A DNA stretch of 6,333 nt from an uncultured Verrucomicrobiae bacterium (GTDB lineage Bacteria > Verrucomicrobiota > Verrucomicrobiia > Verrucomicrobiales > DEV007): assembly GCA_937898895.1 (NCBI GenBank), contig CALDKL010000062.1:1-6333 (forward strand), given 5' to 3'. Positions within the stretch are counted from its first letter, which is position 1; each line of letters begins with the position of its first letter. This document shows positions 1 to 5,116 of this stretch, in pieces. A program made the translations under genes and the position numbers. The notes beneath the pieces are model-generated. The model did no database searches. It saw only the letters and a program-made list of their open reading frames with translations, and had not been told where the DNA came from.

Positions 1-134
1 GCATCGATCGAGTCAGCCGCCTTGCGGTAGGCCTCGGACGAGGCAGCGGAAGCGGGGCCGGGTGCGGGAGTTTCCTCCGCGAACCCGGAGAGCGTTCCGA
101 GGAGAAAACAAAAGACAGGGAGGTGGCGGATCAT
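1..134 (-). CDS. Exported protein, N-terminal part only; probable ExbB/TtpC-like TonB-system component
   Basis: Only the first 44 codons are in the window; the gene continues past the left edge. The ATG at 134-132 overlaps the TGA of the DUF3450 gene as ATGA, so the two are almost certainly co-transcribed and translationally coupled. The start is a clear signal peptide: a short basic MIRH, a hydrophobic core (LPVFCFLLGTLSGFA, residues 5-19), then a likely cleavage after FA before EETPAP. An Ala/Pro-rich linker follows and then a probable helix beginning SSEAYRKAADSID. In known DUF3450 operons (for example the Vibrio/Shewanella TonB2 type) the next gene is a long MotA/TolQ/ExbB proton-channel protein (TtpC) with a signal peptide and a periplasmic helical N-terminus, which fits what is seen. 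The ExbB identity rests on neighbourhood and general shape, because the channel domain lies outside the window. It could be another exported coiled-coil protein. Confidence 0.75.
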   Translation of the reverse strand, partial: MIRHLPVFCFLLGTLSGFAEETPAPGPASAASSEAYRKAADSID

Positions 135-919
135 TTCTCGGATGAGGAGGAGGAAAGGGGGACAAAAGGCAGCGTGACAAAGGCCGCAGTGGCCTCGCCG
201 GTCTGGATGGCGATGGCATCCCGGACCGCGTGAGCGATAGAGGCATCTTCGGTCCAGATCCAGCCGTTCGCCGAGGGTTGGCCGTAGCCACCATGGGAGC
301 CCGCCGCATCCACATACCAGGCCTGCGAGAGGCCGAGATAGAGGATGCGCACCTCCACCTGCCGACCATCCAATTCGCGAACTTCGGTCGTCACGGTAAA
401 GCTGTCGTCGAATTCCCTGGCCGCCTGCAGGACAAGGAGGGTGTCGCGGACACGGTCCTGGAGCGGACGATCCGTCGCATTTTCCTCCATGCGGAGCATG
501 GCGTCTTCGACTTTGTCGCGCAGTGGCGTTGGAAGACGGGGAGCGAGGGCCTTCACCTGCGCTTCCAGTTTCCCAAAGGCAGCGTCGAAATCACTGCGCC
601 ATTTTCGCAGGGCCTCCCGCTCGTCTGCTGACGTGGCCTTCTGCTTCGCCAGTTCGTCGACGCGGGCTCCGGCGGCCTGGATGAATTCGTCGAGCTGGGC
701 CGACTCTTTTTTCCGGATGGCGTTGAGGTCGGCCAGGGTGGCTTTTTCCTGCTTCCAGGCAGCGGCCTCTTCCCCGATGAGTCGGCGGGCGCGGATCCAT
801 TCCTCGGTCTTCTTTTGGAGCAACGCGGCAGAAGGCAGCGGGGGCACGGCCTCTTGCGCCGAGAGGGGAGCAAGCGAGAGGAGGAATCCGATGAGGAGAA
901 AGTTGCGTGGCACGGCCAT
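131..919 (-). CDS. DUF3450 family periplasmic coiled-coil protein
   Basis: A 262-residue protein. An in-frame ATG at 1048 exists, but ATG 919 is chosen because a good signal peptide starts there (MAVPRN, then hydrophobic FLLIGFLLSLAPLSA, cleavage near residue 21), while the upstream 43 residues look like untranslated leader. Residues about 30-125 are rich in Lys/Glu/Ala/Leu and predict a long coiled coil. Residues 186-225 hold the family's recognisable C-terminal signature: QVEVRILYLGLSQAWYV, then a Gly-rich turn (GSHGGYGQP) and GWIWTED. The family (PF11932) has no assigned catalysis. Its genes usually precede ExbB/ExbD/TonB genes, so a supporting role in a TonB-type energy-coupling complex in the periplasm is inferred. 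The following exported gene overlaps its stop. No Shine-Dalgarno sequence precedes the ATG. The tail is an odd run of five Ser before EK. Family assignment is confident; the role is not established. Confidence 0.85.
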   Translation of the reverse strand: MAVPRNFLLIGFLLSLAPLSAQEAVPPLPSAALLQKKTEEWIRARRLIGEEAAAWKQEKATLADLNAIRKKESAQLDEFIQAAGARVDELAKQKATSADEREALRKWRSDFDAAFGKLEAQVKALAPRLPTPLRDKVEDAMLRMEENATDRPLQDRVRDTLLVLQAAREFDDSFTVTTEVRELDGRQVEVRILYLGLSQAWYVDAAGSHGGYGQPSANGWIWTEDASIAHAVRDAIAIQTGEATAAFVTLPFVPLSSSSSEK

Positions 920-927
920 GAGAGAGG

Positions 928-958
928 AATAGATCGTCGTGAGGAAATCGGGAGTCAA
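928..958 (-). promoter_or_regulatory. Candidate start-proximal promoter of the DUF3450 gene
   Basis: On the minus strand TTGACT (958-953, five of six consensus) is followed after 19 nt by TCTATT (933-928, four of six), only 8 nt before the ATG at 919. If used, the mRNA would have a leader of about 2 nt. That would fit the missing Shine-Dalgarno sequence, but the spacer is longer than ideal. It competes with the candidate promoter at 1067-1096. Confidence 0.25.
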
Positions 959-1052
959 TCCCCACAGGCCTGCCGCCGACCAATGTCCCGGTCGGGCGGA
1001 GGCACTGCGAGGATTGGGTGCGGAAACACCAAGGGGAAACTCCTCCATCTAA

Positions 1053-1073
1053 TGATACATGGTCCCATTATCA
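1053..1073. promoter_or_regulatory. Imperfect dyad, possible operator
   Basis: The 21-nt site has outer arms TGATA and TATCA, and inner arms ATGG and CCAT whose centre is shifted by half a base. It overlaps the candidate -10 hexamer and presumed start point of the minus promoter at 1067-1096, where a repressor would sit. No known operator consensus is recognised, and short dyads like this can arise by chance. Confidence 0.25.
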
Positions 1074-1096
1074 ACCAAAATTTGTAAGAATTTCGA
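1067..1096 (-). promoter_or_regulatory. Candidate sigma-70-like promoter for the DUF3450 operon
   Basis: Reading the minus strand, TCGAAA (1096-1091, four of six) is followed after 18 nt by GATAAT (1072-1067, five of six) in the most AT-rich part of the intergenic region. Transcription would start near 1060, giving a leader of about 140 nt to the ATG at 919. The -35 match is modest. Confidence 0.35.
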
Positions 1097-1240
1097 AGGA
1101 TAAGGTAGGATCGGATTCAAGGAGGGCTTGGGTGGAGCAGTGGGGACAGGGAGGCTGGGGCACTTCGGAAAAGGCTCGACCGACCTCACTTGCCTGAACG
1201 AATCCTCTTCGACTGGGATTCCGAAACGCGCATCGGGTGT

Positions 1241-1269
1241 TTGACGCGCTTGTTTGGTTGGAGTATTTT
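1241..1269 (+). promoter_or_regulatory. Sigma-70-like promoter of the small exported protein gene
   Basis: TTGACG (1241-1246, five of six) and TATTTT (1264-1269, four of six) are separated by exactly 17 nt. The predicted start near 1276 gives a leader of about 19 nt that contains the ribosome binding site for the ATG at 1295. Spacing, orientation and position all agree, which makes this one of the better promoter calls in the window. Confidence 0.6.
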
Positions 1270-1281
1270 CGCAAAACGATC

Positions 1282-1286
1282 AGGAG
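1282..1286 (+). promoter_or_regulatory. Ribosome binding site that fixes the start at 1295
   Basis: AGGAG lies 8 nt before ATG 1295 and selects that start over the in-frame ATG at 1190, which would lie upstream of the promoter. It is the only clear Shine-Dalgarno sequence seen before any gene in this window. Confidence 0.7.
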
Positions 1287-1294
1287 AACAAATC

Positions 1295-1744
1295 ATGAAA
1301 ACGGTTTTGAGGGTGGCGGTGATGGCAGTGATGGCGGGGGGGGTGTGCAATGAGGTGATTGCCGACGACATGACGGCAAGAGTCTACTTCGATGGTTCGC
1401 TCATCAATCGGCCCACCAAACAGTCCATTCGTGGAACCTTCCGGGGAAATGGAGAGTTCGGGGTATTGAATCTGGACGCTCAATTGTCCGGCACTCTCCT
1501 CAGTCAGGTGGGAACCCGCCTTCCCGAGAACACCCTCCTCGGCAAGTATCCGGTCGAAGTCGATTTGCGTGTTGGCAAGTCCGGCATCAGTGCCTCCGAT
1601 TCTTTTGGGACGAACGTCGAGGTCTTCCGGCGTCGGATCAAGATCAGCAAGGTTGGCTCGATCACCCTGGTGCGGCCGATCAACCCGACCAAGTCGGGGA
1701 GGCAGCGTTTTCGCGGCAAGGGTACGCTCAGCTACAATTTCTGA
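1295..1744 (+). CDS. Small exported protein of unknown function
   Basis: A 149-residue protein that I do not recognise. Residues 1-24 form a signal peptide (MKTVLR, then Val/Ala/Met-rich core), with likely cleavage in VIA before DDMTARV. There is a Cys at 18, but Val precedes it, so it does not form a good lipobox. The mature part of about 125 residues is basic, rich in Gly, Arg, Lys and alternating hydrophobics (ARVYFDGSL, YPVEVDLRV, IKISKVGSITLV), which suggests a beta-rich fold. It ends in LSYNF, an aromatic C-terminus. No Cys or metal motif remains in the mature protein. The start is fixed by AGGAG and a 17-nt-spaced promoter just upstream, and it appears monocistronic. A run of eight G at 1336-1343 lies in the signal-peptide codons and could slip. 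The gene being real is well supported; its function is unknown. Confidence 0.75.
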   Translation: MKTVLRVAVMAVMAGGVCNEVIADDMTARVYFDGSLINRPTKQSIRGTFRGNGEFGVLNLDAQLSGTLLSQVGTRLPENTLLGKYPVEVDLRVGKSGISASDSFGTNVEVFRRRIKISKVGSITLVRPINPTKSGRQRFRGKGTLSYNF

Positions 1745-1753
1745 GCGAATTCT

Positions 1754-1770
1754 CCTTCCGTCGGGGAAGG
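1754..1770. terminator. Hairpin between convergent gene ends, weak terminator candidate
   Basis: CCTTCC (1754-1759) and GGAAGG (1765-1770) form a perfect 6-bp stem with a 5-nt loop. It sits in the 30-nt gap between the plus-strand stop at 1744 and the 3' end of the minus-strand tRNA, where a shared terminator would be useful. Neither side has a T-run, so intrinsic termination would be weak; it may instead act in 3'-end processing. Confidence 0.35.
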
Positions 1771-1774
1771 GAAA

Positions 1775-1847
1775 TGGAGCATAGCGGATTCGAACCGCTG
1801 ACCCCTTGCATGCCATGCAAGTGCTCTACCAACTGAGCTAATGCCCC
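1775..1847 (-). tRNA. tRNA-Ala (anticodon GGC)
   Basis: A full 73-nt cloverleaf reads on the minus strand. The acceptor stem GGGGCAT pairs with ATGCTCC and includes G3-U70, the hallmark identity pair of alanine tRNA; the discriminator base is A. The D arm is GCTC/GAGC with loop AGTTGGTA, the anticodon arm is CTTGC/GCAAG around loop ATGGCAT, giving anticodon GGC, and the T arm is AGCGG/CCGCT around TTCGAAT. The 3' CCA is not encoded (ATTTCC follows), so it must be added by nucleotidyltransferase. No integrase or repeated tRNA end was seen nearby, so there is no sign that it serves as an integration site here. Confidence 0.97.
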
Positions 1848-1872
1848 GGAAACCTTCGTTCCGGAGGGAACG
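1846..1872 (-). other. Two mutually exclusive hairpins at the tRNA 5' end
   Basis: On the minus strand CGTTCC/GGAACG (1872-1867 with 1862-1857, loop CTCC) and CCGGAA/TTCCGG (1864-1859 with 1851-1846, 7-nt loop) share bases, so only one can form at a time. The second reaches the first two bases of the mature tRNA and would have to melt for the acceptor stem to form. They may affect 5' leader processing or separate the tRNA from read-through out of the permease gene. Neither has a T-tract. Confidence 0.35.
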
Positions 1873-1947
1873 GGGCGGGACTTTGCTACAGATTCACCGG
1901 ATAGGCAAACGGAAATTCGAAGGGATTTTGCGGTCGTGTGGCTGAAT

Positions 1948-3642
1948 TCACGCACGAAAGAGCACACCGAGTTTTTTCCCCAGGACGAGTCCCGCTCCCA
2001 CGATGGTGACAGCGAGGAACATCATTGCCCAAACCCCGAGGGCAGAGGCGAGATTGGGACCGGTGCCCAGAGAGGTGACGAGTGCGTAGATGGCTTTCGT
2101 GATGGGGTAATGCTGTTGTTGTTCGGCCAGGATGAGCGAGTCCGAGACCTCGAGCATGGCAAAGGAGAAAGCGAGCAGGCCTCCGGCAATGAGGTTTGCC
2201 GAGATGAGGGGCAGGGTGATCCGGCGCAGCGACTTCAGCGGAGGGCAACCGAGATTCTGCGCGGCTTCCTCGAGACTGACGCTGGTTTGCTGAAAGCCCG
2301 CCGCAGCGGAGCGAACGACATAGGGCAGCCGACGCACCGCGTAGGCGATGACGAGAATCCAAAGCGGGTCCCCGTTCCAAACGAGCCAATCGAAGAGGCG
2401 TCCCTCGCGGGTCATGGCGAGGTATCCGAAGGCCAGGACCAGGCCGGGAACAGCGAGCGGGAGCATCGCCATCGCGTCGAGCAGCTCGCGACCGGGCAGT
2501 TTGGTTCGCACCACGACATAGGCCACCCCGATTCCCAGGACGAGATCCAGAGAGGTCGCCAGGGCCGCGTATTTCAGAGAGTTTCCGATCGAAGAAAGGG
2601 TCAGCGGATGCCCAAGGGCATCGGCGAAATGTTGCAAGGTCAGGGACTCGGGCAGGATCGTGCCATACCAATCACCGGAGAGGGAGAGGAGAATGACTCC
2701 GAGATGCGGCAGCACGGCGAGGGAGGTGATCCCGGCGAAGAGTGCGACGGCACACGCGGCGACGGCGGGCGAGGCGGGGCGAAGGTGGCGTCCCATCGAG
2801 GCGCGTCCACTCCCGGCGAAACTGTCCCGTCCGAAGAGCCACTTGCTGATCAGAAAGAGGAGAGAGGTCGCCATCAGCATGACGACGACGAGCACGTAGG
2901 GAAAGGGATTGCCGCTGAGATCCTTGATTCCCTCGAAGATCTGCACCGAGGTAACCCGTTCGAAATCGAACACCAGGGGCACGCCCAGTTCGGTGAAGGC
3001 CCAGATGAAAATGATCGTGCCGCCCGCGAACAGCCCTGGCATGATCAGCGGAAGGGTCACCCTGACAAAACGGCGAAACCCGTGGCACCCGAGATTCTCC
3101 GCCGCCTCCTCGAGAGCAGGATCGAGGTTCGCCAGTGCTGCGGAAAGGTTGAGGTAGGCAATCGGATAGAGGTGGAGGGCGTTCATCAGGACAATCCCGA
3201 CCAGGCGACCTTCGCCGAGCCAATCAAAAGGGGCCGCAGTCTTCATCAGTCCGAGCTGGATGAGGAGGGCATTCAGAGCACCCGATTGCCCGAGGAATTG
3301 CCGGATTCCAAGGGCTCCGACAAAGGGAGGCAGGATCAGGGGAACGAGAACGAGGGCGTTGAACAGTTCCCGACCGGGAAACTTCCAGGTATGATTGACG
3401 AGAGCGAGGGGGATTGAAATGAGGATCGCGAGCAGGGTGGTGAATAGCCCCATTCGGAATGCGTTGGCGAGACCTTCCAGATAGATGGGGTTGCGGAACA
3501 GCTCCGCGAGATAATCAAAGGTGATCCCGCCGGATGGATCGAGGAACGCTTCGCGGACCGTGTGCCAGATCGGATAGATGAAGAAGCAGGCGAAAAACAC
3601 CGTGGTCAGAACGTAGATGGCGATGGCGAGCTGGCGTGACAT
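1948..3642 (-). CDS. Fused ABC transporter permease, ferric iron (FbpB) type
   Basis: A 564-residue inner-membrane protein with two tandem permease halves of the binding-protein-dependent (BPD_transp_1) kind. Each half carries the EAA loop that docks the ATPase: EEAAENLGCHGFRR...LPLI at about 178-200 and EEAAQNLGCPPLKSLRR...LPLI at about 458-480. Hydrophobic segments fit roughly twelve membrane helices, the first at about 6-24. A fused pair of this length is typical of Fe(III) permeases (FbpB/SfuB/HitB); related transporters for phosphonate, polyamine or thiamine are less likely alternatives. The ATG at 3642 is chosen because the membrane-protein sequence begins there; extending to 3900 would add 86 unlikely residues and run antisense into the divergent gene. 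No Shine-Dalgarno sequence is visible. No ATPase or solute-binding protein gene is adjacent, so its partners must be elsewhere. Family is confident; iron as substrate is inferred. Confidence 0.88.
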   Translation of the reverse strand: MSRQLAIAIYVLTTVFFACFFIYPIWHTVREAFLDPSGGITFDYLAELFRNPIYLEGLANAFRMGLFTTLLAILISIPLALVNHTWKFPGRELFNALVLVPLILPPFVGALGIRQFLGQSGALNALLIQLGLMKTAAPFDWLGEGRLVGIVLMNALHLYPIAYLNLSAALANLDPALEEAAENLGCHGFRRFVRVTLPLIMPGLFAGGTIIFIWAFTELGVPLVFDFERVTSVQIFEGIKDLSGNPFPYVLVVVMLMATSLLFLISKWLFGRDSFAGSGRASMGRHLRPASPAVAACAVALFAGITSLAVLPHLGVILLSLSGDWYGTILPESLTLQHFADALGHPLTLSSIGNSLKYAALATSLDLVLGIGVAYVVVRTKLPGRELLDAMAMLPLAVPGLVLAFGYLAMTREGRLFDWLVWNGDPLWILVIAYAVRRLPYVVRSAAAGFQQTSVSLEEAAQNLGCPPLKSLRRITLPLISANLIAGGLLAFSFAMLEVSDSLILAEQQQHYPITKAIYALVTSLGTGPNLASALGVWAMMFLAVTIVGAGLVLGKKLGVLFRA

Positions 3643-3737
3643 CGGGTGGGAGGTTCCCGTGGGGAGAAGAACGGATTTGGACGAAAATTGCAAGGAGGGA
3701 ATGGGCGGCCTCTGGCGCGAATTCGCCGTTTCCGGGT

Positions 3738-3767
3738 TTGACGACAACTTCCCGAATCCTCTACGAT
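3738..3767 (+). promoter_or_regulatory. Promoter placing the start point at the ATG (leaderless)
   Basis: TTGACG (3738-3743, five of six) is followed after 18 nt by TACGAT (3762-3767, four of six). Only six bases separate the -10 from the ATG at 3774, so transcription would begin at or next to the A of the ATG. The lack of any Shine-Dalgarno sequence agrees with a leaderless transcript. The -35 hexamer is identical to that of the promoter at 1241. Confidence 0.55.
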
Positions 3768-3773
3768 CCCGGC

Positions 3774-4538
3774 ATGAAGCAATCTCTTTGTTTTTTGATT
3801 GGTTCCGTACTCCTCCTGCTACCGGGGGTTGGGCAATCCGAACTTCGCGAATGGACGCGGGTATCGGATGGGCGGAAGGTCGCGGCGGAGTTCGTGGCAA
3901 TGAAGGACGCCAATACCGTCACGATCAAGATGCAGAACGGTCAAACCTTCGATGTGCCCCTCGCGAGCCTCTCGACAGAAGACGGAGCCTACGCAAAGGA
4001 AATGGCTTCGAAGAAGCCGGGAGGGACGAGTGCTTCCACCGGAGCCAAACCAGCCGTCCCGGAAGGCGAAACGACGGTGACGCTGTCCAAAGTGCACCTG
4101 TGCTGTGGCGATTGTGTCGATGCAGTGGCCAAAATCGGGCTCAGCAGTGAGAATCCCATCCCCGCCGGAGTGACCATCACGGGAGATCGTTCGGCAAAAT
4201 CGATCATCGTAAAAGCGGCGTCCGGCAAAGACGCCCAGGCCGCTCTCCGCGCGGTCGTCCTGGCCGGATTCTACGGTATCTCCGACAATCCGTCCGTGCT
4301 CATCGCGGATTTGAAGCAGGATGATTTCAAGGCGGATACGATGGTCATCCGGGATCCCCACCTTTGTTGCGGCGGCTGTGTGCGGGCCTTTGCCAAGGCG
4401 GTGAAATCCGTCGAGGGAGTGGAGGAATGCGAGGCGAAGGAGGGAGCCAAGAGTGTGAAAGTGAACGGAAAGGAATTCAAACCGATGGAAGTGATGAAGG
4501 CGCTGCGCGAGGCGGGCTTTGGCGGCTCCTTCCAGTGA
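3774..4538 (+). CDS. Exported SHD1-like protein with two CCGxC HMA-like domains
   Basis: A 254-residue protein. Residues 1-22 are a signal peptide (MKQSLCFLIG then a Leu-rich core, cleavage near GVGQS). Residues 24-72 match an SHD1-like domain (REWTRVSDGRKVAAEF ... VTIKMQNGQTFDVPLASLS), common in exported planctomycete and verrucomicrobial proteins. A Gly/Ser/Pro linker (about 80-98) leads to two HMA-like domains: about 100-171 with HLCCGDC (C110, C111, C114) and about 188-254 with HLCCGGC (C198, C199, C202). Both copies share HLCCG-CV-A-AK and end in AGF-G, so they look like an internal duplication. Classical HMA domains use GMTCxxC; here His-Leu and an extra Cys precede the CxxC. A periplasmic or surface role in binding a soft metal (copper, zinc or similar) or in redox is inferred. 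The start at 3774 begins the signal peptide and agrees with the leaderless promoter. It is divergent from the ferric-type permease and convergent with the cyclo-ligase gene. Confidence 0.85.
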   Translation: MKQSLCFLIGSVLLLLPGVGQSELREWTRVSDGRKVAAEFVAMKDANTVTIKMQNGQTFDVPLASLSTEDGAYAKEMASKKPGGTSASTGAKPAVPEGETTVTLSKVHLCCGDCVDAVAKIGLSSENPIPAGVTITGDRSAKSIIVKAASGKDAQAALRAVVLAGFYGISDNPSVLIADLKQDDFKADTMVIRDPHLCCGGCVRAFAKAVKSVEGVEECEAKEGAKSVKVNGKEFKPMEVMKALREAGFGGSFQ

Positions 4539-4553
4539 GATCGGCTCGTCTCA
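4536..4553. repeat. Inverted repeat containing both convergent stop codons
   Basis: TGAGA (4536-4540) and TCTCA (4549-4553) are inverted across an 8-nt centre. The TGA of the HMA-protein gene and the TGA of the cyclo-ligase gene are the outer ends of the two arms, leaving only 12 nt between the genes. It could be a small shared 3' stem-loop, but the stem is short and no T-run follows on either strand. Confidence 0.4.
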
Positions 4554-5111
4554 GATCCAGCCTAGTTCCGTGACGAGACGGTCCATCGGCACGTCGTGAG
4601 ACTCCACCGGAATGGAGGCGAGTTGGGTGGAAAAGAGCACTCCGGTCAGGGTCGGCTTTCGACCATGGGAGAGGGCGGATTCCAGAAAGCGGTCGTAGTG
4701 CCCTTTTCCGCGCCCCAGTCTCGCCCGCGTTTGGGGGTCGAATCCCAGGCCGGGAACGAGAATCAATTCCGCTTCGGACGGCGCGACCTCGGGGTGACGG
4801 AAGGGATCTGGTTGGCGGATCCCGAGGCTGCCGGGAAGGGCCTCGGCGAGGTGGGGGAGGTGGTGAAAAACGATCCGGCCCTCCGGGGTGATGCGCGAGG
4901 CACACCATCGCTTTTCCGGAAAGGCCTCGATCAGAAGGGCGAGATCGGGTTCTCCGGGCAGGGCGAGGTAGGCGAACACCGTCGTGGCGGATCGGAAGCC
5001 TTCATCCTCCGACAGGTGGCGGCGAATCGCCGCCGCGTGATTGGATCGCGCCTCCACCGGAAGCCGTCGAATCCGGGATTGCAGGACACGCCGCAGATCC
5101 GCTTTCTCCAT
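4551..5111 (-). CDS. 5-formyltetrahydrofolate cyclo-ligase
   Basis: A 186-residue cytoplasmic enzyme, normal length for the family (also called 5,10-methenyltetrahydrofolate synthetase). It converts 5-formyltetrahydrofolate to 5,10-methenyltetrahydrofolate with ATP, returning a storage or by-product folate to the one-carbon pool. The N-terminus has the usual basic helix (MEKADLRRVLQSRIRRL). LGIRQPDP (96-103) matches the folate-site region, and LVPGLGFDP (118-126) with RLGRGKGHYDRFL (131-143) is the signature ATP/phosphate-binding segment. HDVPMDRLVTE near the end is also typical. The gene starts 5 nt after the stop of the M48 protease gene, so it is probably translated from the same mRNA; no clear Shine-Dalgarno sequence precedes it. 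The association with 6S RNA known in some bacteria is not seen here. The identification is secure. Confidence 0.95.
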   Translation of the reverse strand: MEKADLRRVLQSRIRRLPVEARSNHAAAIRRHLSEDEGFRSATTVFAYLALPGEPDLALLIEAFPEKRWCASRITPEGRIVFHHLPHLAEALPGSLGIRQPDPFRHPEVAPSEAELILVPGLGFDPQTRARLGRGKGHYDRFLESALSHGRKPTLTGVLFSTQLASIPVESHDVPMDRLVTELGWI

Positions 5112-5116
5112 CGGGA

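Larger units (their letters stand above)
920..1294. other. Divergent intergenic region, 375 nt
   Basis: This stretch separates the minus-strand DUF3450 gene from the plus-strand exported protein. It holds two candidate minus promoters (928-958 and 1067-1096), a dyad over one of them (1053-1073), one plus promoter (1241-1269), a ribosome binding site (1282-1286) and one copy of a 10-mer that recurs upstream of two other genes (1199-1208). The part around 1050-1100 is distinctly AT-rich against the surroundings, as expected of a promoter region. No convincing small gene, riboswitch or terminator was seen. Confidence 0.6.

Noticed and set aside
131..1048. Start of the DUF3450 gene at ATG 1048
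   Set aside because: The extra 43 residues are not conserved-looking and would bury the signal peptide, which starts cleanly at ATG 919.
1190..1294. Start of the small exported protein at ATG 1190
   Set aside because: That ATG lies upstream of the promoter at 1241-1269 and has no ribosome binding site; ATG 1295 has AGGAG and begins a signal peptide.
1346..1351. Lipobox at Cys18 of the small exported protein
   Set aside because: The residue before the Cys is Val rather than Gly, Ala or Ser, and a normal signal peptidase I site follows at VIA.
1775..1847. tRNA gene as an attachment site for a mobile element
   Set aside because: No integrase gene, no repeated copy of the tRNA 3' end and no compositional change were seen.
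1848..1947. Promoter for the tRNA gene
   Set aside because: The best pair (TTGCCT with a poor -10) has weak matches, so no call is made; co-transcription from the permease gene cannot be excluded.
1936..3417. Long open frame on the plus strand (about 490 codons) opposite the permease gene
   Set aside because: Its protein is an improbable mix of Glu, Gly, Arg and Asp with no domain, and the opposite strand encodes a clear membrane permease. It is an antisense artefact of high GC.
3717..3726. Perfect 10-bp palindrome GCGAATTCGC between the divergent genes
   Set aside because: Ten-base palindromes are expected several times by chance in a window this size, and no known operator is matched.
3643..3773. 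Promoter or Fur box for the permease gene
   Set aside because: Minus-strand hexamers such as TTGCAA with TCTTCT match poorly, and no recognisable Fur-type repeat was found.
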